Shown: positions 35,543 to 44,917 of the stretch, piece by piece
Layout of the letters: each line of letters opens with the position of its first letter
Position numbering within the stretch: position 1 is the stretch's first letter
Assembly: GCF_024498195.1 (NCBI RefSeq)
Contig: NZ_CP101824.1
Span: 1,984,001-2,048,000, forward strand
Direction of reading: 5' to 3'
DNA: 64,000 bases
Source: Halovivax cerinus
GTDB lineage: Archaea; Halobacteriota; Halobacteria; Halobacteriales; Natrialbaceae
Made by a program: the position numbers and the translations under genes
The notes under the pieces: model-generated
Databases searched by the model: none
What the model saw: the letters and a program-made list of their open reading frames with translations, nothing else
Told to the model about the DNA's origin: nothing

Positions 35543-36537
35543 GCTCGTCGAACGATCATCCCGTGGGGAACCTGGCGCTCGAACGCGTCGTCCCACTCGA
35601 TCGGAACGGCTCGCCAGGTGTCGCCGAAGTCGCCTGACCGATAGAGGCCCCGATTGTTCGCCCCGTAGACGACGCCCGTTTCGTCCGTCGTCGAGAAGAC
35701 GGTCCTGACGACGCCGTCGCCGGTCGGCAGGCCGCGGTCGTCGAGGCGCTCCCACGCGGCCTCGCCGTCGAGACGGTAGACGTGTGACTCGGCGGAAACC
35801 GGCGTGTGTGCCTTCGAGGCGCCCGACGCGCTGGAGACGAGCACTCGCTCGGGGTCACCGGGGTCGGCGACGACGGACCAGCAGTAGCGGTGATCGAGGC
35901 CGACTTGCGGGTGATCCCAGGTCTCGCCGCCGTCGATCGACCGGGCGAAGCCGTCGCCCGCAGCGGCGTAGACGAGCCCGTCTCGGTCGGGGGACGTCTC
36001 GAGACTGTGGTTGTCTCGGCGCGCGCCGGCCGGCCGTTCGCGCCACGTCTCGCCGCCGTCCGTACTCAGGAGGAAGGCACCGGCCTCGATGCCGACGTAC
36101 AGCCGATCGGGATCGAACGGGTCGACTTCGATCCAGCGGACGTGGTGGGTGTCGGGTCGCGGCGGGAAGAACCACTCCGGCTCCGAGGACAGTTCTCCGA
36201 TCCCGTCGAGGTGGGTCCACGTCTCGCCACCGTCGCTGGACCGGTAGAGTCGGCTGGGTTCGGTCCCGGCGTAGTACGTTTCGGCGTCGTGCGGTGACTG
36301 CGAGAGCGCCATCACCGGATCGTCCTCGCCGACGTCGAGGTCGTCGACCCGATCGTCTGTCACCCGGAGACACCCGCGTTCGAACGTGCCGACGAGGACG
36401 GCTCTCGGGTCGTCCGAGGCACCTGCGAGACATTCGAGTCGGCCAGTGTCGAGCGGTGTCGTCGCCAGCGTGGCGGCGCCACCGGCGTCGGACACGGTCA
36501 GCAACCGGTCGTCGAGCGCGAGGTGAACGATGACCAT
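35539..36537 (-). CDS. BNR/sialidase-like beta-propeller protein
   Basis: A 332-aa protein made of BNR/Asp-box repeats: YRSSDGGETWTHLD, LLSTDGGETWRERP, ARSIDGGETWDHP and YRSGDFGDTWRAVP, each with SxDGGxTW type turns. There is no signal peptide and no sialidase catalytic pattern visible, so a binding or sensing role is more likely than glycosidase. It is convergent with a membrane gene (4 bp overlap). Confidence 0.85.
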   Translation of the reverse strand: MVIVHLALDDRLLTVSDAGGAATLATTPLDTGRLECLAGASDDPRAVLVGTFERGCLRVTDDRVDDLDVGEDDPVMALSQSPHDAETYYAGTEPSRLYRSSDGGETWTHLDGIGELSSEPEWFFPPRPDTHHVRWIEVDPFDPDRLYVGIEAGAFLLSTDGGETWRERPAGARRDNHSLETSPDRDGLVYAAAGDGFARSIDGGETWDHPQVGLDHRYCWSVVADPGDPERVLVSSASGASKAHTPVSAESHVYRLDGEAAWERLDDRGLPTGDGVVRTVFSTTDETGVVYGANNRGLYRSGDFGDTWRAVPIEWDDAFERQVPHGMIVRRA

Positions 36538-36671
36538 ACGTGCCGTCCGGCCGCAGTCGTCATGGTTCTTGGGAGCCGGTCAGGCCCGCCCCGAAGCGGC
36601 GGATACGACGCGATTGAGGGGCTCACGGAGGTGTGTAGGTCGTCCGTCTTACCCATTCTAATGGCCAAATC

Positions 36672-36679
36672 AATTATAC
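36672..36679 (+). promoter_or_regulatory. TATA-like box for the 4TM kinase gene
   Basis: aattatac lies about 36 nt before the ATG at 36712, predicting a leader of only a few bases. Confidence 0.5.
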
Positions 36680-36711
36680 CGGGTCGGTGAGATTCTCCGA
36701 CAGACCCCCGA

Positions 36712-38163
36712 ATGCATCCCCGGCTCGCACAGGTCCGACGTGGATTCTGGAACCACCTCGTCACGCTCGTCGGCGTCACCACACTCGTCGTCACGGGGGC
36801 GTACGGGGCGCTGCGTGGTGTCACCTCGACACCCGTCCTGCTCGACGTGATCGTGCCGGTGCTCGTCGGGGTCGGTCTGGTCGTCGACGGCGTCAGAATT
36901 CGGTACCAGGCGACATCACCGCGGCGGACGAAACTCGTGGCGACCGGAGCGGTCGCGTTCGCGCTGCTCGGTACCCTCCTCTCCGGCTGGGCAGTCTTCC
37001 TGGTCGAGTTGCGCCTCGGCCAGGTCGTCGATACCCTGCAGGTGGCGCTCCTCGGCGGGACCGGCGGTGCCGTCGTCGGTGCGACGATCGGTCACGTCTA
37101 CGCCTCGCTGTCGGCGAAGAATCGAGAGATGGTGCGGCTCTCGCGCGCGATGGATAGCTCGATGGACGGAATCGCCATCATCGAGGACGGCGAGCACGTT
37201 TACGTCAACGACGCCTACGCGGAACTGTACGGCTTTCCCGGACCGTCGATGCTGGAGGGTCAGTCGTGGTACCGCCTCTATACGAGCGACTCGCTGGCGA
37301 CCATCGAGCAGGAGGTCATTCCGCAACTCTCGGAGCAACACTACTGGCGTGGGCGCCTCGTCGGACGACGGGCCGACGGGACGACGTTCCCGAAGGAGGT
37401 TACCTCCTCCGTCATCGACCGCGGAAACGTCATCGTCGTGCGCGACGTTTCGATCCAGCGCCAACGCGAACAGCGAATACAGGTGCTCAATCGGGTTCTC
37501 AGACACAATCTCCGGAACGCCTTTACGGTTATCCAGGGTCACGCCAACCTCCTCGCCGAGAAAGCGCCGGACCTGGCGGCCGATCACGTCCACCCGATCC
37601 GCGAGGAGATCACGGACCTGCTGGCGACCGCCGACAAGGCGCGCGGACTCGAGCGCACACTCGGTGACCAGCGCGAACCCCAGCCGATCGAGCCCCCCGA
37701 GGCGATCCGGATGGTCGTCGATCGCGCGACTGCGACCTATCCCGACGCGTCGTTCCGTTCGCGTGTCGAGGAGACCGGCCTGCCCACGGTCGACGAGCGC
37801 ATCGTCGAGGCGCTCAACGAACTGGTCGACAACGCGGTCGAACACACGCCCGATCCGGAACCGACCGTCGAGGTCGGCGTCGGAACGGCCGACGTGAGCG
37901 AGGCGACCCACCTCGAGTTCACGGTCGTCGACGACGGCCCCGGCATCCCCGAGGCGGACCAACGAGCCATCATCGACGGCGAGGAGACCCCGCTCGAACA
38001 CGGCTCCGGGCTCGGTCTCTGGCTCGTCAACTGGATCGTCTCGAACAGCGGCGGCGACATCACGTTCGACGAACCGCCCGGCGGCGGCACCGAAGTGACC
38101 ATCTCGTTCGTCGAGGACGACACCCCTGCCTTCGACGGCGTCGGCGAGATGGCGGCGGCTTGA
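36712..38163 (+). CDS. Membrane sensor histidine kinase with PAS domain
   Basis: A 483-aa kinase with four helices (about residues 15-33, 42-60, 75-99, 108-131), a PAS domain (about 145-245), and a haloarchaeal H box RVLRHNLRNA with His265. The HATPase domain shows LNELVDNAVEH (N box), VDDGPGIP (G1) and GSGLGLWLVNWIV (G2). The H box differs from that of the 7TM pair (SHDLRNPL). There is no response regulator beside it. The signal is unknown. Confidence 0.92.
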   Translation: MHPRLAQVRRGFWNHLVTLVGVTTLVVTGAYGALRGVTSTPVLLDVIVPVLVGVGLVVDGVRIRYQATSPRRTKLVATGAVAFALLGTLLSGWAVFLVELRLGQVVDTLQVALLGGTGGAVVGATIGHVYASLSAKNREMVRLSRAMDSSMDGIAIIEDGEHVYVNDAYAELYGFPGPSMLEGQSWYRLYTSDSLATIEQEVIPQLSEQHYWRGRLVGRRADGTTFPKEVTSSVIDRGNVIVVRDVSIQRQREQRIQVLNRVLRHNLRNAFTVIQGHANLLAEKAPDLAADHVHPIREEITDLLATADKARGLERTLGDQREPQPIEPPEAIRMVVDRATATYPDASFRSRVEETGLPTVDERIVEALNELVDNAVEHTPDPEPTVEVGVGTADVSEATHLEFTVVDDGPGIPEADQRAIIDGEETPLEHGSGLGLWLVNWIVSNSGGDITFDEPPGGGTEVTISFVEDDTPAFDGVGEMAAA

Positions 38164-38205
38164 CCGCGGAGTGGTGATGCGGGGTAGCTGGGTCGAGATC
38201 GTCTC

Positions 38206-38781
38206 TCACGGGGTACCGGGCGGCGTAACGCCGAGGCGCCCCTCGACGAACGCGGCGACGTCGGCGGCGAACGCCTCGACCTCGTGCCAGTCAGTGAATT
38301 CGACGTCTCCGGCGGCGTCCGCGTCGGACAGCTCGGACATGGTCCGATTGACGATCCCTCTCATCATCAGCCGTTTGAGGAACCCGTACTTCGAGTAGCG
38401 CAACGCGCCCCCGAAGCGACCGATTCGATCGGGATGCCACCCGGTATCCTCGATGAATTCGTCGACGTATCCGGCCGCCTGTGCGTCCCCCTCTTCGGTT
38501 GCCGACGAGAGTGACACCTGAAAGAACGCGGTCGGTTTCGCCGCCAGCGCGTCCCGATTCGTTCGGACGAAGTCGGCGACCGTCTTCTGGTGTGTGCCGG
38601 CGTGGACGGACGCCCCGACGAGTACCGCCTCGAAGTCGTCGACGACTACGTCTGGCGGCGTTTCGTCGGCGTTCACCGCGGTGACGTCGTGTCCGCGCTT
38701 CGCGACAACGTCGCCGATGCGAGTCGCCACTTTCTCGGTCTGTCCCTCACCGGTTCCGTAGGCTATCAAGAGTGAAACCAC
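38206..38781 (-). CDS. Flavodoxin domain protein (HemG-like)
   Basis: A 191-aa flavodoxin. The start SLLIAYGTGEGQTEKVATRIG is the FMN phosphate loop (T/S-G-xx-T), and VLVGASVHAGTHQKTVADFV follows. The order and length resemble the protoporphyrinogen-oxidase-type flavodoxins (HemG), but haloarchaeal members are a broad group. A second hydrophobic stretch (LKRLMMRGIV) is typical of HemG. It lies between a kinase (convergent) and uvrA. Confidence 0.82.
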   Translation of the reverse strand: MVSLLIAYGTGEGQTEKVATRIGDVVAKRGHDVTAVNADETPPDVVVDDFEAVLVGASVHAGTHQKTVADFVRTNRDALAAKPTAFFQVSLSSATEEGDAQAAGYVDEFIEDTGWHPDRIGRFGGALRYSKYGFLKRLMMRGIVNRTMSELSDADAAGDVEFTDWHEVEAFAADVAAFVEGRLGVTPPGTP

Positions 38782-38876
38782 GTCGTATCACCGGTTCAGC
38801 TACGCTCCCGATCCGTAAAATACCGCCCCGGGTCTCCGAATGCACCGGTCCGAATCCCGAACGGGATCCAGGCACC

Positions 38877-41876
38877 TCAGTCGTCGTCCGTCGCGGGCGC
38901 ACTCACCGGTTCGACGCGCTGGCCGCGCGGGCCGTCCAGGTCGACGTCGGGAAGGAGATCCCGAAGGTACTGCCCCGTGTAGGAGTCGTCGTTCCGGGCC
39001 ACTTCTTCGGGCGTCCCCGTCGCGACGAGTTCGCCGCCGTGTTCGCCGCCCTCGGGACCGAGATCGACGATGTGGTCGGCGTTCTTCACGAGGTCGAGTT
39101 CGTGTTCGATGACGACGATGGTGTTGTCGTTGTCGGTCAGGCGGTGGAGCACGTCGATCAACTTGCGCTCGTCCGCCGAGTGCAGGCCCGTGGTTGGCTC
39201 GTCGAGCAGGTAGAGCGTGTTACCGCTGTCCTTCTTGCCGAGTTCCTCGGCGAGTTTGATGCGCTGGGCTTCTCCGCCCGAGAGCGACGTCGAGGGCTGG
39301 CCGAGGCGCATGTAGCCGAGCCCGACGTCCTTCAGGAGCTGGAGCCGGCGGCGGATCTGGCTCGAGGACTCGAAGAAGTCGTAGGCCTCCTCGACGCTCA
39401 TGTCGAGGACGTCAGAGATCGTCTTGCCCTTGTAGGTGACGTCGAGCGTGGCGTCGTTGTAGCGCTCGCCGCCGCAGGCCTCGCAGGGGACGTAGACGTC
39501 CGAGAGGAAGTTCATCTCGATCTTGACGGTGCCCTGGCCGCCGCACTCCTCGCAGCGTCCGCCCTTGACGTTGAACGAGAAGCGCCCGACCTCGTACCCG
39601 CGCTGTTTCGCGAGCGAGGTCTGGGAGAACAGCTCACGGACGTGGTCGAAGACGTTCGTGTAGGTCGCCGGGTTGGATCGCGGGGTTCGGCCGATCGGCG
39701 ACTGATCGATCAGACGGACCGTCTCGATCTCGTCGATCCCCTCGATCGCGTCGTGCTCGCCGGGGACGACGCTCGTGTTGTTGTTCATCTCGCGGGCGAG
39801 GCCCTTGTAGAGGATGTCGTGCATCAGCGTCGACTTGCCCGACCCCGAGACGCCGGTGATCGCGGTGAAACAGCCGAACGGGAGGTCGACGTCGAGGTCG
39901 GCCAGGTTGTGCTGGCGAGCCCCCTCGATGGTGAGGTGGCCGTCGGCTTCGCGGCGCGTCTCGGGCACCGGGATCTGCTTGCGTCCGGAGAGGTAGTCGC
40001 CGGTGATCGACTCGTCGCAGGCTTTCACCTCGTCGATCGGGCCGTTGACGACGACCTCGCCGCCGCGCTTGCCGGGGCCCGGACCCATGTCGACGATGGT
40101 GTCCGCCCGGCGCATCGTCTCTTCGTCGTGTTCGACGACGATGAGGGTGTTGCCGAGGTCGCGAAGCTCCGCTAAGGTGTTCAACAGTCGGTCGTTGTCG
40201 CGCTGGTGGAGCCCGATCGAGGGCTCGTCGAGGACGTACAGTACGCCGACGAGGCCAGCACCGATCTGGGTCGCGAGCCGAATGCGCTGACTCTCGCCGC
40301 CCGACAGCGTCGAGGCCTCGCGATCCAGCGTGAGGTACTCCAGACCGACTTCGACCATGAAGCCGAGCCGCGCGCGGATCTCCTTCAAGATCTCCTCGGC
40401 GATCGTTCGCTCGCGATCGGTGAGGTCTGCCTCCATCGATTCGAAGTGTGCGAGCGCGTCGCCGATGCTCATCCCGTTGATCGCCGTGATCGCGGTGTCG
40501 TCGACCAGCACGGCGCGCGAGGCGGGTTTCAGTCGCGTCCCGTCGCAGGCCGGACACGCCGTCGCGGACATGAAGTCCTCGATGTGCTCGCGCGTCGAGT
40601 CCGAGTCCGTCTCGAGGTACCGGCGCTCCAGGTTGGGGATGACGCCCTCGAAGCGCTTTCGCTTGCGACGGGTGCCGCTCTTGGTCGAGCGCTCGAAGAG
40701 CACCTGTTCGCTCGTTCCGTAGAGGAACGCCCGCTGGATCTCCTCGTCCAGCTCCTCGAACGGCGTCGACAGCGAGACGCCGAAGTGCTCGGACACGGCG
40801 TCCAGGCGAGTCTGGTAGTACGACCGGTTGTAACTCCAGGGCTCGAAGACGTGCTTCAGCGGCTTCGAGGCGTCCTGAATCACGAGGTCCTCGTCGATCT
40901 CCTTGGTCTCGCCCAGCCCTTCACACTCCGGACAGGCGCCGTGCGGGGAGTTAAAAGAGAAGCTGCGCGTCTCGATCTCCGGGATGTCGATCCCGCAGTG
41001 GGTACAGGCCAGTTCCTGCGAGAACTCGACGACGAGACGGTCGTTCGCGTCGGTTGCGCCGGCTTCGTCGTCGGCATCGTCGTCGGTTACCGCACCGAGA
41101 TCACCCGTCCGGCGGGCCTCTTCGCCGAGGTACTCCGCCGCGTCTTCTGGCGGGTCGGGTAGGATCAGCTTGAGGACGCCGTCGGCCTCGTCGAGGGCCG
41201 TCTCGACGCTGTCGACGATCCGCGGACGGTCCTCGGGGCCGACTTTGACACGGTCGACGATCACGTCGATCGTGTGGTCGTAGTTCTCGTCGAGTTCCGG
41301 TCGATCGAGCGTGAGGTCGTGTTCCTCGCCGTCGACCTCGACGCGGGCGTACCCCTCCGAGACGAGTTCGTCGAACAGATCTTCGAACGCGCCCTTCTGG
41401 TCGCGGACCACGGGCGCGGCGAGTTTGAGGCGGGTCCCTTCGGGCAACTCGAAGATTCGCTCGACCATGTTCTGGGCCGACTGCTCGCCGACTTCGCGGC
41501 CGCACTCGGGACAGTGGGGCGTCCCAACGCGGGCGTAGAGCAGGCGAAGGTAGTCGTGCAGTTCGGTCACGGTCCCCACCGTCGAGCGGGGGTTGTTCGC
41601 GGCGTTCTTCTGGTCGATCGAGATGGCGGGCGAGAGGCCCTCGACGGTCTCGACCTGGGGCTTGTCCATCTGGCCCAGGAAGTTCCGGGCGTAGGCGGAG
41701 AGGCTCTCGATGTAGCGTCGCTGGCCCTCGGCGTAGATCGTCTCGAAGGCGAGCGAGGACTTGCCCGACCCCGAGAGGCCGGTGACGACGGTCAGCGACT
41801 CCCGGGGGATCGAGACGTCGAGGTCTTTCAGGTTGTGCTCTTCGGCACCGCGGACCTCGATGTACTCGGCGGTCAT
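38877..41876 (-). CDS. uvrA: Excinuclease ABC subunit A
   Basis: The 999-aa UvrA recognises DNA damage in nucleotide excision repair. Two ABC ATPase halves are clear: [20 protein letters not shown] and [18 protein letters not shown] as Walker A motifs, and [16 protein letters not shown] and [16 protein letters not shown] as signatures. Zinc-binding pairs are at HCPECGREV and in CEECGGQG...CEACGGERY. The start [20 protein letters not shown] is canonical. uvrB and uvrC are not in this window. Confidence 0.97.
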   Translation of the reverse strand: MTAEYIEVRGAEEHNLKDLDVSIPRESLTVVTGLSGSGKSSLAFETIYAEGQRRYIESLSAYARNFLGQMDKPQVETVEGLSPAISIDQKNAANNPRSTVGTVTELHDYLRLLYARVGTPHCPECGREVGEQSAQNMVERIFELPEGTRLKLAAPVVRDQKGAFEDLFDELVSEGYARVEVDGEEHDLTLDRPELDENYDHTIDVIVDRVKVGPEDRPRIVDSVETALDEADGVLKLILPDPPEDAAEYLGEEARRTGDLGAVTDDDADDEAGATDANDRLVVEFSQELACTHCGIDIPEIETRSFSFNSPHGACPECEGLGETKEIDEDLVIQDASKPLKHVFEPWSYNRSYYQTRLDAVSEHFGVSLSTPFEELDEEIQRAFLYGTSEQVLFERSTKSGTRRKRKRFEGVIPNLERRYLETDSDSTREHIEDFMSATACPACDGTRLKPASRAVLVDDTAITAINGMSIGDALAHFESMEADLTDRERTIAEEILKEIRARLGFMVEVGLEYLTLDREASTLSGGESQRIRLATQIGAGLVGVLYVLDEPSIGLHQRDNDRLLNTLAELRDLGNTLIVVEHDEETMRRADTIVDMGPGPGKRGGEVVVNGPIDEVKACDESITGDYLSGRKQIPVPETRREADGHLTIEGARQHNLADLDVDLPFGCFTAITGVSGSGKSTLMHDILYKGLAREMNNNTSVVPGEHDAIEGIDEIETVRLIDQSPIGRTPRSNPATYTNVFDHVRELFSQTSLAKQRGYEVGRFSFNVKGGRCEECGGQGTVKIEMNFLSDVYVPCEACGGERYNDATLDVTYKGKTISDVLDMSVEEAYDFFESSSQIRRRLQLLKDVGLGYMRLGQPSTSLSGGEAQRIKLAEELGKKDSGNTLYLLDEPTTGLHSADERKLIDVLHRLTDNDNTIVVIEHELDLVKNADHIVDLGPEGGEHGGELVATGTPEEVARNDDSYTGQYLRDLLPDVDLDGPRGQRVEPVSAPATDDD

Positions 41877-41985
41877 CTACCAGTCGACAGCGCCCGGAGT
41901 AGGTAAGGACTGTCGGTTCGGAACGCTACCGGAGTGAAAGTGAAGCGGGGGTTCGTGTGCGGACCGCTGACCGTCCAGACCGATG

Positions 41986-42405
41986 TCAAGCCGCAGGCAC
42001 GATCGTCACCGGAACCTCAGCCGTCCGGGCCAGCCGGTCGGCGGTACTTCCGAGGATCGTCCCCGTCACGCCGTCGGCGCCGCGCTGGCCGACGACGAGC
42101 AGGTCGGCGCCGACGTCGTCGGCGTACTCGGTAAGCGCCTCGGCCGGTTTGCCCCGACGTACGTCGCCGCGGATATCGACGTCCTGGCCGTCGTAGGCGC
42201 CGACGACGTCGTCGACGAGCCCTTCGGCGGCCTCGTTCAGATCCTCGACGTCGGCGATACCAAAGCGCATCGGACTCCCGGCCGATTCGACGACCGTGAC
42301 GACGTGGACCGTCGCGTCCGTCGCTTCGGCCAGCGAGAGGGCGTGTTCGAGTGCCCGTTCGGCCTGCTCGCTGTCGTCCATACCGACGAGGATCGCCTCG
42401 TACAT
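41986..42405 (-). CDS. Universal stress protein (UspA family)
   Basis: A 139-aa UspA fold protein. It starts YEAILVGMDDSEQAERALEHALSLA and ends VGQRGADGVTGTILGSTADRLARTAEVPVTIV, with the ATP-binding G-x2-G-x9-G(S/T) pattern (GADGVTGTILGST). The ATG at 42403-42405 is the start of homology. It is divergent from an SPFH gene. Confidence 0.93.
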   Translation of the reverse strand: MYEAILVGMDDSEQAERALEHALSLAEATDATVHVVTVVESAGSPMRFGIADVEDLNEAAEGLVDDVVGAYDGQDVDIRGDVRRGKPAEALTEYADDVGADLLVVGQRGADGVTGTILGSTADRLARTAEVPVTIVPAA

Positions 42406-42561
42406 GGGTCGCGGTACGTCCCCGCCCCGGAAATCGATGTCGTTCGCTTTCGTCGAGTCGTCGTTCCGATGGCAGGCGACCGGGAACCAGTGTTCTGAAC
42501 TGACCTGTCGCGTCGCCAATCGCTCGACACGCCTTTCCGTATCGGGCGCGTACCGTGACGG

Positions 42562-43671
42562 ATGGACACCCTCGTTCCAGCGACGACCGGTTCGGCGACA
42601 CTCCTGGGAATCGGCGCGCTCGTCCTCCTCGTAGTCGTCGTCACGCTCTGGCAGTCGGTCAGGTTCGTCGACGCCTACGACCGCGAGGCGCTGACCGTCT
42701 TCGGCGAGTACCGGAAACTCCTCGAACCGGGGTTGAACGTCATCCCGCCGTTCGTCTCGCGCACGTACCGGTTCGACATGCGGACCCAGACGATCGACGT
42801 TCCACAACAGGAGGCGATCACGCGGGACAACTCCCCCGTCACGGCGGACGCGGTGGTATACATCCGCGTCATGGATGCCAAACGGGCGTTCCTCGAGGTC
42901 GACGACTACATGCCCGCGGTCTCGAACCTCGCCCAGACGACGCTACGGGCCGTCCTCGGCGACATGGAACTCGACGACACGCTGAGTCGGCGTGAGAAGA
43001 TCAACGCGCGCATTCGCGAGGAGCTCGACGAACCCACCGACGAGTGGGGGATCCGCGTCGAGAGCGTCGAGGTCCGCGAGGTCACCCCCTCGCCGGACGT
43101 CAAGGGAGCGATGGAGAAGCAGACCTCCGCCGAGCGAACCCGGCGAGCGATGATCCTCGAAGCCCAGGGGGAACGCCGCAGCGCCGTCGAGAAGGCCGAA
43201 GGTGACAAACAGAGTAACATCATCCGCGCACAGGGGGAAAAACAGAGCCAGATCCTGGAGGCACAGGGTGACGCCATCTCGACCGTCCTCCGGGCCAAAT
43301 CTGCCGAGTCGATGGGCGAGCGCGCCGTCATCGACAAAGGCATGGAGACGCTCTCCGAGATCGGCCAGGGTGAGTCGACCACGTTCGTCCTCCCACAGGA
43401 ACTCTCCTCGCTCGTCGGTCGCTACGGCAAGCACCTCACCGGCAGTGACGTCGCCACGGACGACGGTACGCTCGACAGTCTCGAGTTCGACGAGGAGACG
43501 CGCGAACTGATCGGCCTCGACGACATCGCCGAGATGATCGGCGAGATCGACGCCGAAGCCGAGATGGACGTCGAGGCGATGGAGCGACAGGCCCAGGCCA
43601 TCAAGGAGGGACAGGACGTTGGCGCCGACGAGACGGTCGACCGCTCCGAGTCCCCCGAATCGGCCGAGTAG
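42562..43671 (+). CDS. SPFH/stomatin-prohibitin family membrane protein
   Basis: A 369-aa protein with one N-terminal helix (about residues 12-30), the SPFH domain (VDAYDREALTVFGEYRKLLEPGLN, VPQQEAITRDNSPVTADAVVYIRV) and a charged coiled-coil (EKQTSAERTRRAMILEAQGE) repeating AEGDKQSNIIRAQGEKQ. The C-terminal region is acidic. Such proteins form membrane scaffolds and often pair with NfeD proteases, but no NfeD is seen here. Confidence 0.92.
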   Translation: MDTLVPATTGSATLLGIGALVLLVVVVTLWQSVRFVDAYDREALTVFGEYRKLLEPGLNVIPPFVSRTYRFDMRTQTIDVPQQEAITRDNSPVTADAVVYIRVMDAKRAFLEVDDYMPAVSNLAQTTLRAVLGDMELDDTLSRREKINARIREELDEPTDEWGIRVESVEVREVTPSPDVKGAMEKQTSAERTRRAMILEAQGERRSAVEKAEGDKQSNIIRAQGEKQSQILEAQGDAISTVLRAKSAESMGERAVIDKGMETLSEIGQGESTTFVLPQELSSLVGRYGKHLTGSDVATDDGTLDSLEFDEETRELIGLDDIAEMIGEIDAEAEMDVEAMERQAQAIKEGQDVGADETVDRSESPESAE

Positions 43672-43700
43672 GGAGACTCACTGTTCGCCGACGGTGGAAC

Positions 43701-43760
43701 CGCGACTGGTACATTCCCGATCCTACTGGTACAGTTTCGATCCTACTGGTACATGCCCGA
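43701..43760. repeat. 20-bp tandem repeat, 3 copies, covering the PAC2 stop
   Basis: Units at 43701-43720, 43721-43740 and 43741-43760 share the core actggtaca. The third unit holds the stop codon of the PAC2 gene (43743-43745), and because 20 is not a multiple of 3, each copy presents the end in a different frame. Confidence 0.8.
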
Positions 43761-44516
43761 TCCTTTCGAACGGAAGCTCTGCTCTTCGTCGCCGCCCTGT
43801 CCCTTTCGCTGCGCTTGCTGGAACTGGCTCGCGACCTGCTTCATGCGCTGCTGGATCTCTTCGGCCTGCTCGTCGAGCGGCGTCGTGTCGACCTCGAAGT
43901 CGACGAGGGGTTCGAGTGCGTTCTCGATGACGGCCTTGGCGGAGCCCGGATCGGGCAGTTGCGGATGGGCGCGAACGACGAGCAACGCGGCCGGGACGTC
44001 GGCCTGGTAGCACGCCCGGACGAGCGCGCCGGTCACACCGCCGACGACACCGCGTTCGTCTGCGACCGGAATATCCGCTGCCTCGAGCTCGTCCCTGATC
44101 GCATCGGTCGTCGCGATGCCGGTGACACTTCCCAGTTGGGCCTCGGAACTCGCCGGTGCAGCGGCGATGAATATGGCCTTGCCGATCTCGTTCGCGACGT
44201 CTTCGATGACACACTCGCTGAGGGGCTCGTAGGCGCTCTCTGGGATCGTCAGATCGCTCTGGAGCGTCATCACCGACGGCTCACCGCAGCCGTATACACG
44301 GACCAGATCCTGAACCAGTCCCTCGTCGAACGTCGCCACCGGCGGAAAGGCCTCGGAGGTGATGTTTCCGCAGTGGGAGAGGTCGAGCTGGTCGTTCAAC
44401 AGGTCGACGGCGATCGAGGCGACGAGGCCGTGACCCGGCAACCCTTCGATGAGCGTCGGTTCCTGACCGCTGAAGTCGGCGAGTTGTTCGTAGGCCGCGG
44501 ATGGATTGGACGACAT
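43743..44516 (-). CDS. PAC2 family protein (proteasome assembly chaperone-like)
   Basis: A 257-aa PAC2 protein. The core has EPTLIEGLPGHGLVASIAVDLL (G-x-PG-x-G-x-V motif), CGNITSEAFPPVATFDEG, and GSVTGIATTDAIRDEL. The region IPVADERGVVGGVTGALVRACYQADVPAALLV fits the family's C-terminal fold. An acidic and glutamine-rich tail follows. The eukaryotic relative is a proteasome chaperone; the archaeal role is not settled. The ATG at 44514-44516 is preceded by the usual short spacing. Confidence 0.88.
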   Translation of the reverse strand: MSSNPSAAYEQLADFSGQEPTLIEGLPGHGLVASIAVDLLNDQLDLSHCGNITSEAFPPVATFDEGLVQDLVRVYGCGEPSVMTLQSDLTIPESAYEPLSECVIEDVANEIGKAIFIAAAPASSEAQLGSVTGIATTDAIRDELEAADIPVADERGVVGGVTGALVRACYQADVPAALLVVRAHPQLPDPGSAKAVIENALEPLVDFEVDTTPLDEQAEEIQQRMKQVASQFQQAQRKGQGGDEEQSFRSKGSGMYQ

Positions 44517-44917
44517 GTCACCACCACGTTGGGTGACCACTGACAAGGTTCTTTGCAACGACACCGTCCCCGTGAGCACCGACCGTCACGGGCGCTCGTC
44601 CTGTCCGGCTACCGATCCGATCCGTCTTCTCGGACCCGAGTAGAGACGGTCATCGTGGGATCGAACTCCCGGTGGGTCCCCGCCTGCGATACCGGTTTCG
44701 TCTATCGGTAGCAATTTAGGAGCCTGGGCCGCACTCACTCGTACGCGTTTCGCCGTCAGTGATCGACCCCGAACAGTGATCGACCCCGAACAGTGATCGA
44801 CCTCGAACAGTGACCGACCCCGAGCAATGATCGACCCCGAACAGTGACCGACCTCGAACAGTGATCGACCCCGAATCGACGGCGGAATCCCGACCGACCC
44901 ACCCGCGCTGACGACAA
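44517..44917. other. 401-bp divergent gap containing a 17-bp minisatellite
   Basis: Between the PAC2 gene (-) and the PaaK-type ligase gene (+), this stretch holds promoters for both directions and a 17-bp tandem array close to the ligase start. The rest has a weak A/T-rich patch near 44710-44720 (gcaatttagg). Open frames across the array on the minus strand are the repeat read in three frames and are not counted as genes. Confidence 0.6.
44757..44875. repeat. 17-bp tandem repeat, 7 copies
   Basis: Seven units starting at 44757, 44774, 44791, 44808, 44825, 44842 and 44859. The consensus is cagtgatcgaccccgaa, with 0 to 3 substitutions per copy. The array ends 42 bp before the ATG of the PaaK-type ligase, so it lies in the promoter or leader region. 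Confidence 0.92.

Noticed and set aside
44655-44690. T-arm-like text (gggatcgaactccc) suggesting a tRNA
   Set aside because: The stem pairs poorly and no acceptor, D or anticodon arm can be placed beside it.
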